Shown here in pieces: positions 46,614-54,191 of a stretch of 64,000 nucleotides of DNA. The stretch lies in NCBI RefSeq assembly GCF_016785085.1, contig NZ_JAENHO010000008.1, forward strand, positions 1-64,000. Reading direction: 5' to 3'. Every line of letters starts with the position of its first letter. Position 1 is the stretch's first letter. Position numbers and translations under genes: made by a program. This DNA is from Paractinoplanes lichenicola. Its GTDB lineage: Bacteria > Actinomycetota > Actinomycetes > Mycobacteriales > Micromonosporaceae. A model generated the notes under the pieces. The model saw only the letters and a program-made list of their open reading frames with translations. It searched no databases and had not been told where the DNA came from.

Positions 46614-47382
46614 CGGGCACCGCGCTTTCGCCCGCCGAGGACACCGCCAGGATCAGCGTGCGGTCGTCGTCGGTGAGCCCGGCGACCTGCCGTCCGGCCA
46701 GCAGCCGATCCAGCGCCGCCGGGTCGTCGTCGCCGGTCAGGGCGAACAACCGGCCGAACGCGGCCCCCGCCCGTACGGGCCGGGACCGGTCGTACTCGAT
46801 CAGCATGCTCTCCAGCCCGTCCGTGCCGATGGCCAGCCCGCTCAGGCCCGGCAGGTTCGCAACCAGCCGGCGGCCGCCGTCACGCGGGGACGGCAGCAGC
46901 TCGGTGCGGCCCGGCTCCCGTCCGGTGGCGTCGGGCGGGGCCAGCAGCAGGTCGAGCTCGCCGCCGCGGTCGCGGGCGACCACGAAGCCGTCGCCCACCG
47001 CGAACACCGCCACCCACGCCCCGTGCGCCAGCACCACCGTGACCGTCGTGGCCAGGTCGGCCTTGGCGCGGCTCAGCGCGGCCGCGGCCTGGTCGAAGCG
47101 GCGGATCAGCCGATCGCCGCCGGTCGTGATCAGCGTCGTCCACCCGTGGGCGTGCCGCGGCGGCCCGGCCCGGAGCAGCTCGGCGAAGACTTGCACGGCC
47201 AGCCCCACGACGAGCGTCGCGCCCACGGCCCCGCAGGCGGCACTGCTCGCGCCGTCCGCGACCGCCACGAGCAGAGTGCCGTTCGTTTCCCGTACGGCGT
47301 GGGCGTCCTGGCTGCCCGCCGCGGCCCGCGCGTGCGCCCCGCCCGTCGCGCTGCCGGCCAACACGGTCCAGCGGCCGATCAT
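46603..47382 (-). CDS. PP2C-type phosphatase (TerY-P triad 2)
   Basis: 259-residue compact PP2C domain without the long linker of the triad 1 phosphatase. Motifs: SQDAHAV, VAVADGASS, ATTVTVVLAHG, VGDGFVV, IGTDGLES and DDDRTLILAV. The ATG overlaps the vWA stop by 1 nt (TGATG) and the end overlaps the kinase by 11 nt, so the triad is tightly co-translated. Expected to reverse phosphorylation by the adjacent kinase. Confidence 0.85.
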   Translation of the reverse strand: MIGRWTVLAGSATGGAHARAAAGSQDAHAVRETNGTLLVAVADGASSAACGAVGATLVVGLAVQVFAELLRAGPPRHAHGWTTLITTGGDRLIRRFDQAAAALSRAKADLATTVTVVLAHGAWVAVFAVGDGFVVARDRGGELDLLLAPPDATGREPGRTELLPSPRDGGRRLVANLPGLSGLAIGTDGLESMLIEYDRSRPVRAGAAFGRLFALTGDDDPAALDRLLAGRQVAGLTDDDRTLILAVSSAGESAVPGES

Positions 47383-48128
47383 CAGAACCCGTCCTCGAAC
47401 TTGTCGGCCACCCGTCGATAGCCGACGTGCTCGGCCGTGGCCACCAGGGCCAGGTCGAGCACCCGCTTGAGGTCCAGATCCTGCAGCCGGAAGTAGCCCT
47501 CCTCGCCGGCCAGCTCGCGCATGACGTCGTCCTTCACGCCGGGCACCCCGAACGCGAACAGCATCAGCCGGCCCGTCTCGCGGGACTGCTGGAGCCGCAC
47601 GGCCAGCCGCCGCCACTCGTCGGTCGGGTTGCCCTCGAAGTCGGTCGGCTCCCCGTCGGTGATCAGGATCAGCCGCGGCCCGCCGCACTGCTGGCCGTGC
47701 ACCTCCTGCACGTGCCGGCGCCGCTGCTCGACCAGGTCGAGGGCGAGGTCGACGGCCTCGACCATCGGGGTGGCGCCGCCGGCCTCCAGCGGCCCCAGGG
47801 TGAGCCGGGCGGCCGGCACGAACGCGCCGTCGTCCCGGGCCGAGGGCTTCCGGTTGCCCGAGGCGACCGCCACGCCCCCGGCCCCGAAGGTGATCACCAC
47901 GAACTCGACGTCGCGCAGCTGCCCGCGCCCCTCGGCCCGCACCTTGGGCAGCCACTCGGCCAGGTGCAGGTTGAGCGCGTCGATCGCCGCCATGCCCCCG
48001 GTCTGGGCAAGCGCCATCGACCGCGACGTATCGATCAGCAACCCGACGAACCGCCGCCGATGAGTATCGATGACGAAGTCGAACTCATCCGGCTCCTCGT
48101 CATCGCCGAAGATCTCCTCGAACTGCAC
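47382..48128 (-). CDS. TerY-like vWA-domain protein (TerY-P triad 2)
   Basis: 248-residue vWA protein. The metal motif is DTSRSM, with GGATPMVEAV and ILITDGEPTDFEG. The N-terminal 30 residues are acidic. GTG 48128 is chosen because it lies exactly 7 nt after GTCCGTCAGA on this strand, the same distance seen at the divergent CHAT gene and the caspase gene; no ribosome binding site is present, so a leaderless or nearly leaderless transcript is likely. First gene of the five-gene minus operon. Confidence 0.8.
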   Translation of the reverse strand: MQFEEIFGDDEEPDEFDFVIDTHRRRFVGLLIDTSRSMALAQTGGMAAIDALNLHLAEWLPKVRAEGRGQLRDVEFVVITFGAGGVAVASGNRKPSARDDGAFVPAARLTLGPLEAGGATPMVEAVDLALDLVEQRRRHVQEVHGQQCGGPRLILITDGEPTDFEGNPTDEWRRLAVRLQQSRETGRLMLFAFGVPGVKDDVMRELAGEEGYFRLQDLDLKRVLDLALVATAEHVGYRRVADKFEDGF

Positions 48129-48180
48129 ACACTTATCTGACGGACAGCCCCGCGCCGACGGTCCGTCAGACAAAAGTGTG
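48128..48180. promoter_or_regulatory. Divergent pair of shared GTCCGTCAG elements (promoters 6 and 7)
   Basis: CTGACGGAC at 48137-48145 faces the vWA gene (GTG 48128) and GTCCGTCAG at 48161-48169 faces the CHAT gene (GTG 48178). In both directions the 10-mer GTCCGTCAGA is followed by exactly 7 nt and then the start codon. The outer CACACTT/AAGTGTG arms also mirror each other. The two 9-mers are 15 nt apart. Confidence 0.8.
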
Positions 48181-50736
48181 GCGAATGAGGATCCGCGGCT
48201 CCCCGGCGAACGAACGGCCACCGCAGCCGCGCTTCGGGCCCAGGCACTGCTCGATGCGGGGATGCAAGGCAGTCTCGGATTCAACGTGCGGGCGGCAGTG
48301 CATGAGATCGAGGGTCTCGCCGCGATCGTGGCCGGCATGCACCCGCAACAGGAGAAGGTGGAGAGCGCCCGCGTCTGGCTGACCCTGCTGCGTGCTTCCA
48401 CTGAGGGCAGTGCCGACGACGTGCTGCGGCTTCCCGGCCGTATTTCCGAGTTCGCGGCCGCGCTCGAGGCCGGCCGGTCCGATGGCACTCCGGAGCGCCG
48501 GAGCGGGGCGATCGCCATCGCCGCGATAGCCGGTGCGTACGCAGCCGCGATGCGCGGCGACCACGCTGCGGTGGCCGCCGAGACGCGCGACGCCCGCGAA
48601 ATCATCGGCAGGCTTCCGGCGAGTCACCCCGCTCACAGCGTGACGGCCGGCCTCCTCGAGCGCTTCGAGTCGCTGATCGACATGATCGACTCGTCGAGCG
48701 GCCGGACTCCGTCGGTGACGGCTGACACGCACCTGGAGAGGCTGCGCGTTCAGGCCGCGGCGCCGGGACTTCCGGCGGCCGACCGCGCCGCGCGCCTGCA
48801 CAACCTCGGCTACTCCGAGATGGGATACGGACGCGACTCGGACCGCATGCTCGATTCGGCGGTGGACCACCTGCGCGAGGCGGTCGCACTGGCCGGAGAG
48901 CACGACCACCGCCAAGTCTTCTATCTCGGTAACCTGGGGCTCGCCCTGCTGGCCCGGGTCTACTCCCGGCGCAGCCGGGCCGACCGGGGGCGGGCCCTGT
49001 CCCGCTGGAGGGAGACCCGGGCCACCCGGCGTGACCTGACCGAGGCGATCCAGATGCTGGAGGAGGCGCGAGCGATCGCCGGCTCGGATCTGAGCGCACA
49101 CTGGAGCCTGTTCAGCAATCCCCTGGCTCACGCCTACCGCCACGCCGGGCAGCCGGCGCGGGGCCGCGAGGTGGCCCTGGCCGGCTTGCGTGGACACGCA
49201 TGGAACGTTCTCCTCCAGCCGGATACCGCGAGCACCCAGGTGGCGGCCCGGCACGCGGCCGGCGACGCCGTGGACGTGGCCGTGTGGTGCCTCGAGGACA
49301 ACGATCCCGCTTCGGCCGTGACAGCCCTCGACGCCGGCCGGGCCCTGATCCTCTACGCCGCTACCGAGACCCGCGACCTGGCGGCGCGGCTGGAGGACGA
49401 GGGCCGGGCCGACCTGGCCGAGCGCTGGCGCGCCGCCGCGGCCGGCCAGGCCGAGCCGCCCGGTGAGCTCCGGCGCGAGGTGATCAGCGCGATCGCCCGC
49501 ATCCCGCTCGACCCGACCGGGACCGCCCGGGTAACCCTCGACGCCGGTTCGGCCCGCCTGCTGTCGCCGCCCGGCCTTGAGGAGCTGCGGGCGGCGCTCA
49601 CCGCACTCGACACGGACGCCCTCGTCTATCTGACGCCGGTCCCGAACGGCTCCGGCGTGGCGGTGATCGTGCCGGCCGGGGGGCCGCCGACCTGGCTGAC
49701 TCTTCCCGAGCTGGGCCGCGGGTGGGGAGCGGACTTCGACGCATACCTGACCGCGGCCACCCGGTCGAGCCGGCGGGATCTGGCCGCGTCGGCTCCCACG
49801 GGCACGCTGGACGAGCTGTGCGACCGGGCCTGGACCGCGGCGATCGGCCCGATCCTGGCCCAGCTGCCGGACGCGTCCAGGATCGTGCTGATCCCGATGG
49901 GGGAGCTGGTCCGGATCCCCTGGCACGCGGCCCGCCGGACGGTCGGCGGCCGGTTGCGCTACGCGATCGAGGACATGACCTTCTCGTACACTCCGTCGGC
50001 CCGGCTGCTGTGCGACGTGGCCTGGCGCGGCGCCCCGCCACCGGCCGCCCATTGCCTGATCGTCGCCGATCCGGACACGGCCGGCGCCGCCGCGGACCTG
50101 TCGTCGGCCCGGGCCGAGGCGTGGGCCATCCGGGAGGCCTTCTATCCGGCGGCCGGTTACGTCGGCCGGACCCCCGACGGCTCGTCCAGTTCCGACGGTC
50201 CGGGTTCCCGGGAGGATGTGCTCGGCTGGCTGGCCGACGGCGGCGCGGCGGGTGCGCTGCTGCATCTGGCGTGTCACGGAGTGGTCGAGCCCGGCACGGA
50301 CTCCGCGGACACGTCCTACCTGCTGTTGTCGGGCGGCGAGCGGTTGTCGGCCGAGGAGCTGGTGTCGGCGGCCGGGGTGGGCCGTCCCATCGCGCTGGCG
50401 GTGCTGGGCGCGTGCAGCAGCGGGGTCTGCGGCCGGGGCGACGACGAGGCGTTCAGCCTGAGCACCACCCTGCTGGCGAGCAACGTGGCCACGGTCGTCG
50501 GCACCCAGTGGAGCGTGCCCGACGCGGCCACCTCGGTCCTGATGTTCATGTTCCACCACTTCTTGCGGCAGGAGCGGCTGGCGCCGGCCGAGGCTCTGCG
50601 CCGGGCCCAGTTGTGGATGATCAGCTCGAATCGCCGGCCCCCGGCCACCATGCCCCCGTGGCTGCGAGCCCTGATCGTAAGCCCGGGGCCGGCGTCGCCC
50701 GGTGAATGGGCGGCCTTCGTCCACTTCGGTCGCTAG
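48178..50736 (+). CDS. CHAT-domain caspase-like protease (CHAT 3)
   Basis: 852-residue protein: helical TPR-like residues 1-450 and a CHAT protease domain at 510-852 with His700 in LHLACHG and Cys746 in VLGACSSG. Close in layout to CHAT 1. GTG 48178 is 7 nt after the shared element and has no ribosome binding site; the open frame extends upstream through the promoter, so a later start (ATG 48262) cannot be excluded. Followed 11 nt later by CHAT 4. Confidence 0.85.
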   Translation: MANEDPRLPGERTATAAALRAQALLDAGMQGSLGFNVRAAVHEIEGLAAIVAGMHPQQEKVESARVWLTLLRASTEGSADDVLRLPGRISEFAAALEAGRSDGTPERRSGAIAIAAIAGAYAAAMRGDHAAVAAETRDAREIIGRLPASHPAHSVTAGLLERFESLIDMIDSSSGRTPSVTADTHLERLRVQAAAPGLPAADRAARLHNLGYSEMGYGRDSDRMLDSAVDHLREAVALAGEHDHRQVFYLGNLGLALLARVYSRRSRADRGRALSRWRETRATRRDLTEAIQMLEEARAIAGSDLSAHWSLFSNPLAHAYRHAGQPARGREVALAGLRGHAWNVLLQPDTASTQVAARHAAGDAVDVAVWCLEDNDPASAVTALDAGRALILYAATETRDLAARLEDEGRADLAERWRAAAAGQAEPPGELRREVISAIARIPLDPTGTARVTLDAGSARLLSPPGLEELRAALTALDTDALVYLTPVPNGSGVAVIVPAGGPPTWLTLPELGRGWGADFDAYLTAATRSSRRDLAASAPTGTLDELCDRAWTAAIGPILAQLPDASRIVLIPMGELVRIPWHAARRTVGGRLRYAIEDMTFSYTPSARLLCDVAWRGAPPPAAHCLIVADPDTAGAAADLSSARAEAWAIREAFYPAAGYVGRTPDGSSSSDGPGSREDVLGWLADGGAAGALLHLACHGVVEPGTDSADTSYLLLSGGERLSAEELVSAAGVGRPIALAVLGACSSGVCGRGDDEAFSLSTTLLASNVATVVGTQWSVPDAATSVLMFMFHHFLRQERLAPAEALRRAQLWMISSNRRPPATMPPWLRALIVSPGPASPGEWAAFVHFGR

Positions 50737-50747
50737 GGAGGGTTCGC

Positions 50748-52874
50748 ATGCCGGAAGAAGAGCATCTCGCGCTTCAGCTTCTCGCCCGGAATGCCCGGTG
50801 GGCGGCGCTCGCGGTGAGCGCAGTCGAGAGCCGGGATCTGCTCGGTACGGCGTTGGCGGCGCCGGGGGATCTGGCGGCGTTCGTGCCGGCGGCGGTGGCC
50901 ACGCTCGAGTTCAACGTGATCGCCGAGGGGCTGGCCGATCCTGATTGCACCGAGCTGGCCGCCGAGCGCCTGACCGCGTGCCTCCGAGCCGCGGCGGCGC
51001 TGCCCGCTGTCGTGCGCGACGTCGAGGCGATCCGGCAGGTGGTGCGGGATCTGCGGGACGCCGACCGCCGGATCGCGGCCCTGACGTTGCGGCACCGGGC
51101 CACCCGGGCCGACAACGTGGGGCGGCCGGGGGAGGGGTGGCGGCTCCGGGAGCAGGCCCTGCCGCAGGCGCCGCCCGGGTCGTACCTGGAAGCGGTTCTG
51201 TTGATCGAGCTCAATCGGACGGCCGAGGCGCGCCGGGTGCTCGACCGGCTCGGCCTGCCCGATCCGGTGGTCATGGCCGAGCTGAACATCCGGGCCGGGC
51301 GGCCCGATGTCGCCCGTGAGTTCCTGGCCCGGGCGGCGGTGCTGCCACCCGAGCCGACGTGGTCGGAGCTCGGGCGGCGGGCCGAGATCGCGCTCGCGCT
51401 GCGGGAGACCGCGACGGCCGACGAGCTGGCCGGACGGGCGATCGCCGCCTTCGAGCGGGTTCCGCCGGCGAACGACTACTACCGCGCGCTGGCCGCCGAT
51501 CACGTGGCGGTCGCCGGGCTCTACAACGTCGCCGTCCGGGCGCGGTTGGCGCTGGGCGACGTCGGCGGCGCGTTCGAGCTGGCCGATCGGGTGCGCGCGG
51601 CGGCCGCCCAGCCCGGCCGGAGCAGGGCGATCCGCGGCGCCGAAGCCCGGATGGGCGCCACCCACGAGCGGCTGGCGAAGGCCGCGCTGCGCGGCGACGA
51701 GCCCCGGCCCGCCGATGTGGTCGCCGAGGTGGTGTCGGCCGAGGCCGAGGTGGACCGGGCGGCAGCGGGCCGGCCGGTCGCTCGGCCGGGCGGAGCCGAC
51801 CTCGAGGAGGTCCGCAGGTCGCTGCCGGACAATGCCGCGCTCCTGTTCTACCAGTCCTTCGACCAGGAGCTGTTCGTCTGGGCGGTCCGTCGCGACGAAG
51901 TCGTCCGGCACCACGCGAACACGTCGCGGCGCGATCTGGCCCGGGCGGTGCGCGAGTTGCACTCGGCGTGCGCCGACCCGGCCGTCGCCGGGGATCGTGT
52001 CGCGGATCTGGCCGGCCGCTTGGCGGCCGATCTCATCGAGCCGGTGGCGTCGGCGCTGACCGGCGTCGAGCGGCTCTACGTGGCGCCGCCGGGCAATTTG
52101 ATGCTGCTGCCGTTCGCCGTCCTGCCGCTGAACCGGGTGCCGCTGGGCGAGCTCTTCGTGCTGTCGGTGCTTCCGTCGGCCGCGCTGCTGACCCGCCGCT
52201 GGTCCAGCCCCCGAAACGGCACCGCACTGCTGGTCGGCGATCCGCACTACGCCGAGCTGCCCCGCCTGCCCGGCACCGGCGTCGAGGTGCGGGCGATCGC
52301 CCGGCGCCTCCCGGGGGCGCTCGTGCTGGACGGCGCCGCCGCGACCAGCGAGGCGTTCACCCGCCACGCCCCCGGCCGGGCCATCATCCACCTGGCCACC
52401 CACGGTGCCGTGGACGAGCTGCGACCGTATCTGAGCGAGCTCGCCCTGACCGGTCACGACCGGATCACGCTGCCCGACCTGGCCGCGCTCGACCTGGACG
52501 GCAGCCTGCTGGTGCTCTCGGCCTGCCACACCGGCCGGGGCCGGGCCACCGCCGGCGGCGATGTGCTCGGCCTGGCCCGGGCGGCGCTCGCGGCCGGTGT
52601 GCGGCACGTGGTCGTGTCGCTGTGGCCGGTCGACGACATCTCGGCCTGCCTGCTGATGACCACGATGTATCGGCGCCTGGCTCATGGTCACGACGTGCCC
52701 GCGGCTCTGGCCTGTGCCGCCCGCCGCCTGCGGGCGATGGACGACGGGCAGCGCCGCGCCGCCTACGAACGGCTGGGCGGCGCGTCCGAGCCGGGCCGGG
52801 TGCGCGACCTGGGCCCGGCCCGGACGGGCGTCCCGGCCGCGCACTGGGCGTCCTTCATCCATGTTGGGGCGTGA
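50748..52874 (+). CDS. CHAT-domain protease, divergent (CHAT 4)
   Basis: 708-residue protein, more like the TPR-CHAT proteins of cyanobacteria and streptomycetes than its neighbour. Residues 1-350 are helical repeats; the CHAT domain has His552 in IHLATHGAVDE and Cys593 in VLSACHTGRG, both intact, followed by GVRHVVVSLWPVDD. ATG 50748 has AGGGAGGG upstream. Operon with CHAT 3. Its 3' end overlaps the convergent sigma-like gene by 20 nt. Confidence 0.85.
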   Translation: MPEEEHLALQLLARNARWAALAVSAVESRDLLGTALAAPGDLAAFVPAAVATLEFNVIAEGLADPDCTELAAERLTACLRAAAALPAVVRDVEAIRQVVRDLRDADRRIAALTLRHRATRADNVGRPGEGWRLREQALPQAPPGSYLEAVLLIELNRTAEARRVLDRLGLPDPVVMAELNIRAGRPDVAREFLARAAVLPPEPTWSELGRRAEIALALRETATADELAGRAIAAFERVPPANDYYRALAADHVAVAGLYNVAVRARLALGDVGGAFELADRVRAAAAQPGRSRAIRGAEARMGATHERLAKAALRGDEPRPADVVAEVVSAEAEVDRAAAGRPVARPGGADLEEVRRSLPDNAALLFYQSFDQELFVWAVRRDEVVRHHANTSRRDLARAVRELHSACADPAVAGDRVADLAGRLAADLIEPVASALTGVERLYVAPPGNLMLLPFAVLPLNRVPLGELFVLSVLPSAALLTRRWSSPRNGTALLVGDPHYAELPRLPGTGVEVRAIARRLPGALVLDGAAATSEAFTRHAPGRAIIHLATHGAVDELRPYLSELALTGHDRITLPDLAALDLDGSLLVLSACHTGRGRATAGGDVLGLARAALAAGVRHVVVSLWPVDDISACLLMTTMYRRLAHGHDVPAALACAARRLRAMDDGQRRAAYERLGGASEPGRVRDLGPARTGVPAAHWASFIHVGA

Positions 52875-53832
52875 CCACGGCCATCACCCGGGCGAGGATC
52901 AGGTCGAACCGCTCGGGGTCGTCGATCAGGCTGAGCACCCGCTCCGGGCCGCTCCCGCCCTCGTCGGAGACCCCGCCGAACACGGTGTGCAGCACCTCGA
53001 AGACGACGTGATCCGGGTCCTCGCCCCGCCCGAGGCGCAGGACGATGAGCTCGACGGCCCGGCCCGCGAGCCCCCGCAGCTCCGCGTCCTCGCGCTCGTG
53101 GGCCGCGACGGCCACCGGCTCCGGCTCGGCGTGGGTGCCGTCGGCGCTGCGCGACGGCGTCCAGACCGGCGCCTCCTTGTGGCCGAGCGGCCGCTCCACG
53201 TTCTTCTCGTACCAAGTGGGGCGTTGGCGCATGGCGGCCAGCACGACCTCGACCTCGCGTGCCACCACACCCTCGTCCGCCGTGTGGTCGCCGGTGCGGG
53301 CGGCCCTTCGTACGGACCATGAAGTGAGCGGCCAAAGCGAGTAGCCCGCCGTCGACTCGTTGCCGGCCCACTCGGGGATCGCGACCGCCAGCTCCAGGAG
53401 CCAGCCGTCGTGGCCGAGTTCGTCGGCCAGCCAGCCCGGCACCCGGGGCCGCTGCGGGGCGCCCCGCTCACCCCGGCGCCGCCGGTAGCCGTCCACCATG
53501 GCCGCGTGCAGCCGTGCGGTCAGCCAGGCCTCCAGATTCTCGATGGGCACGACGGCCCGGGTCAGGAGGTGGCGCACGACCGCCTCAAGGTCATCGGTGA
53601 ACCGGCTCCAGCAGTCGGCGGCCAACCCCTTCAGGCCGGACGCGCACCGGTAGTGGCCGCGCTGCTGCTCCAGCGGCCGGGTCACCCGCCGGAAGAGCAG
53701 CGGCGTGATGATCTCGGCGGCGCCCGCCCACAGGTAGCTCCGGCGCTCGGGCTCGGCAATGTCGTATTCTTTCGCGAGGATGCCCTTCGCGGCGAGCCGG
53801 CGAATCTCTGCGGACGATCCTGAATCGGCCAC
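52855..53832 (-). CDS. Sigma-70 region-2-like putative regulator
   Basis: 325-residue protein. Around residues 80-135, the pattern DCWSRFTDDLEAVVRHLL ... ENLEAWLTARLHAAMVDGYR resembles sigma-factor region 2 (the core-binding and -10-reading helices), but no clear region 4 helix-turn-helix follows. The C-terminal half is characteristic of an actinobacterial family with PRVPGWLADELGHDGWL and YEKNVERPLGHKEAP. GTG 53832 has AAGGAG 5 nt upstream. It has its own promoter without the shared GTCCGTCAG element, fitting a regulator of that regulon. Family assignment is inference from motif shape. Confidence 0.55.
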   Translation of the reverse strand: MADSGSSAEIRRLAAKGILAKEYDIAEPERRSYLWAGAAEIITPLLFRRVTRPLEQQRGHYRCASGLKGLAADCWSRFTDDLEAVVRHLLTRAVVPIENLEAWLTARLHAAMVDGYRRRRGERGAPQRPRVPGWLADELGHDGWLLELAVAIPEWAGNESTAGYSLWPLTSWSVRRAARTGDHTADEGVVAREVEVVLAAMRQRPTWYEKNVERPLGHKEAPVWTPSRSADGTHAEPEPVAVAAHEREDAELRGLAGRAVELIVLRLGRGEDPDHVVFEVLHTVFGGVSDEGGSGPERVLSLIDDPERFDLILARVMAVVTPQHG

Positions 53833-53921
53833 GGCAACTCCTTGGATCTCGGGTTGCTCAGATATTCGTGAGCGGCAGAGATCAACAAGGGATTCCGCGG
53901 ACCACGTACACAGAAATAGGT

Positions 53922-53948
53922 ATGCGGCCGGCGAGACGCCGGCCGCAT
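53922..53948 (-). terminator. Strong hairpin, probable terminator of the caspase operon
   Basis: Perfect 12-bp arms ATGCGGCCGGCG (53922-53933) and complement (53937-53948) with a 3-nt loop AGA, 18 nt downstream of the stop of the small minus-strand gene. No T-run follows, as is common in high-GC actinomycetes. It separates the caspase pair from the sigma-like gene. Confidence 0.7.
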
Positions 53949-53966
53949 GTGTACGAGGGGGTCTGA

Positions 53967-54191
53967 TCAGGACATCTGGCTGGGCCGGGGCCCCGAGTCG
54001 AGGTCGAGCACCACGCTCGAGGTGGCCGCGCCGTTGAGGAACACGGTCACCGCGTTCTCGTGGGCGTCGTACAGGGTCAGCTCCACTGTGATGCCGTTGA
54101 GCATGGCGTCCCGCACCAGCCGGGCGACACCCTCGGCGTCCGCGTCGGCGATGCCCCACTCCTGGCCGCCGATGATGAGCTTCTTGGTCAT
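53967..54191 (-). CDS. Small partner of the caspase-like protein
   Basis: 74-residue protein. ATG 54191 overlaps the caspase gene's stop (ATGA) and AAGGAG lies 7 nt upstream, so it is certainly translated with it. Sequence: MTKKLIIGGQEWGIADADAE at the start, then a helix (GVARLVRDAMLNGITVEL) and two strands; compact alpha/beta, no known motif. Such small co-translated genes next to proteases are often inhibitors, adaptors or substrates; no function can be read from the sequence. Confidence 0.7.
   Translation of the reverse strand: MTKKLIIGGQEWGIADADAEGVARLVRDAMLNGITVELTLYDAHENAVTVFLNGAATSSVVLDLDSGPRPSQMS

Noticed and set aside
48070..48177. Upstream extension of CHAT 3 to ATG 48070
   Set aside because: It would cross the divergent promoter pair and lie over the N-terminus of the vWA gene; GTG 48178 fits the 7-nt spacing.
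53860..53888. Promoter TTGTTG-N17-ATATCT for the sigma-like gene
   Set aside because: Spacing is right but the -10 match to TATAAT is poor; not strong enough to list as a feature.
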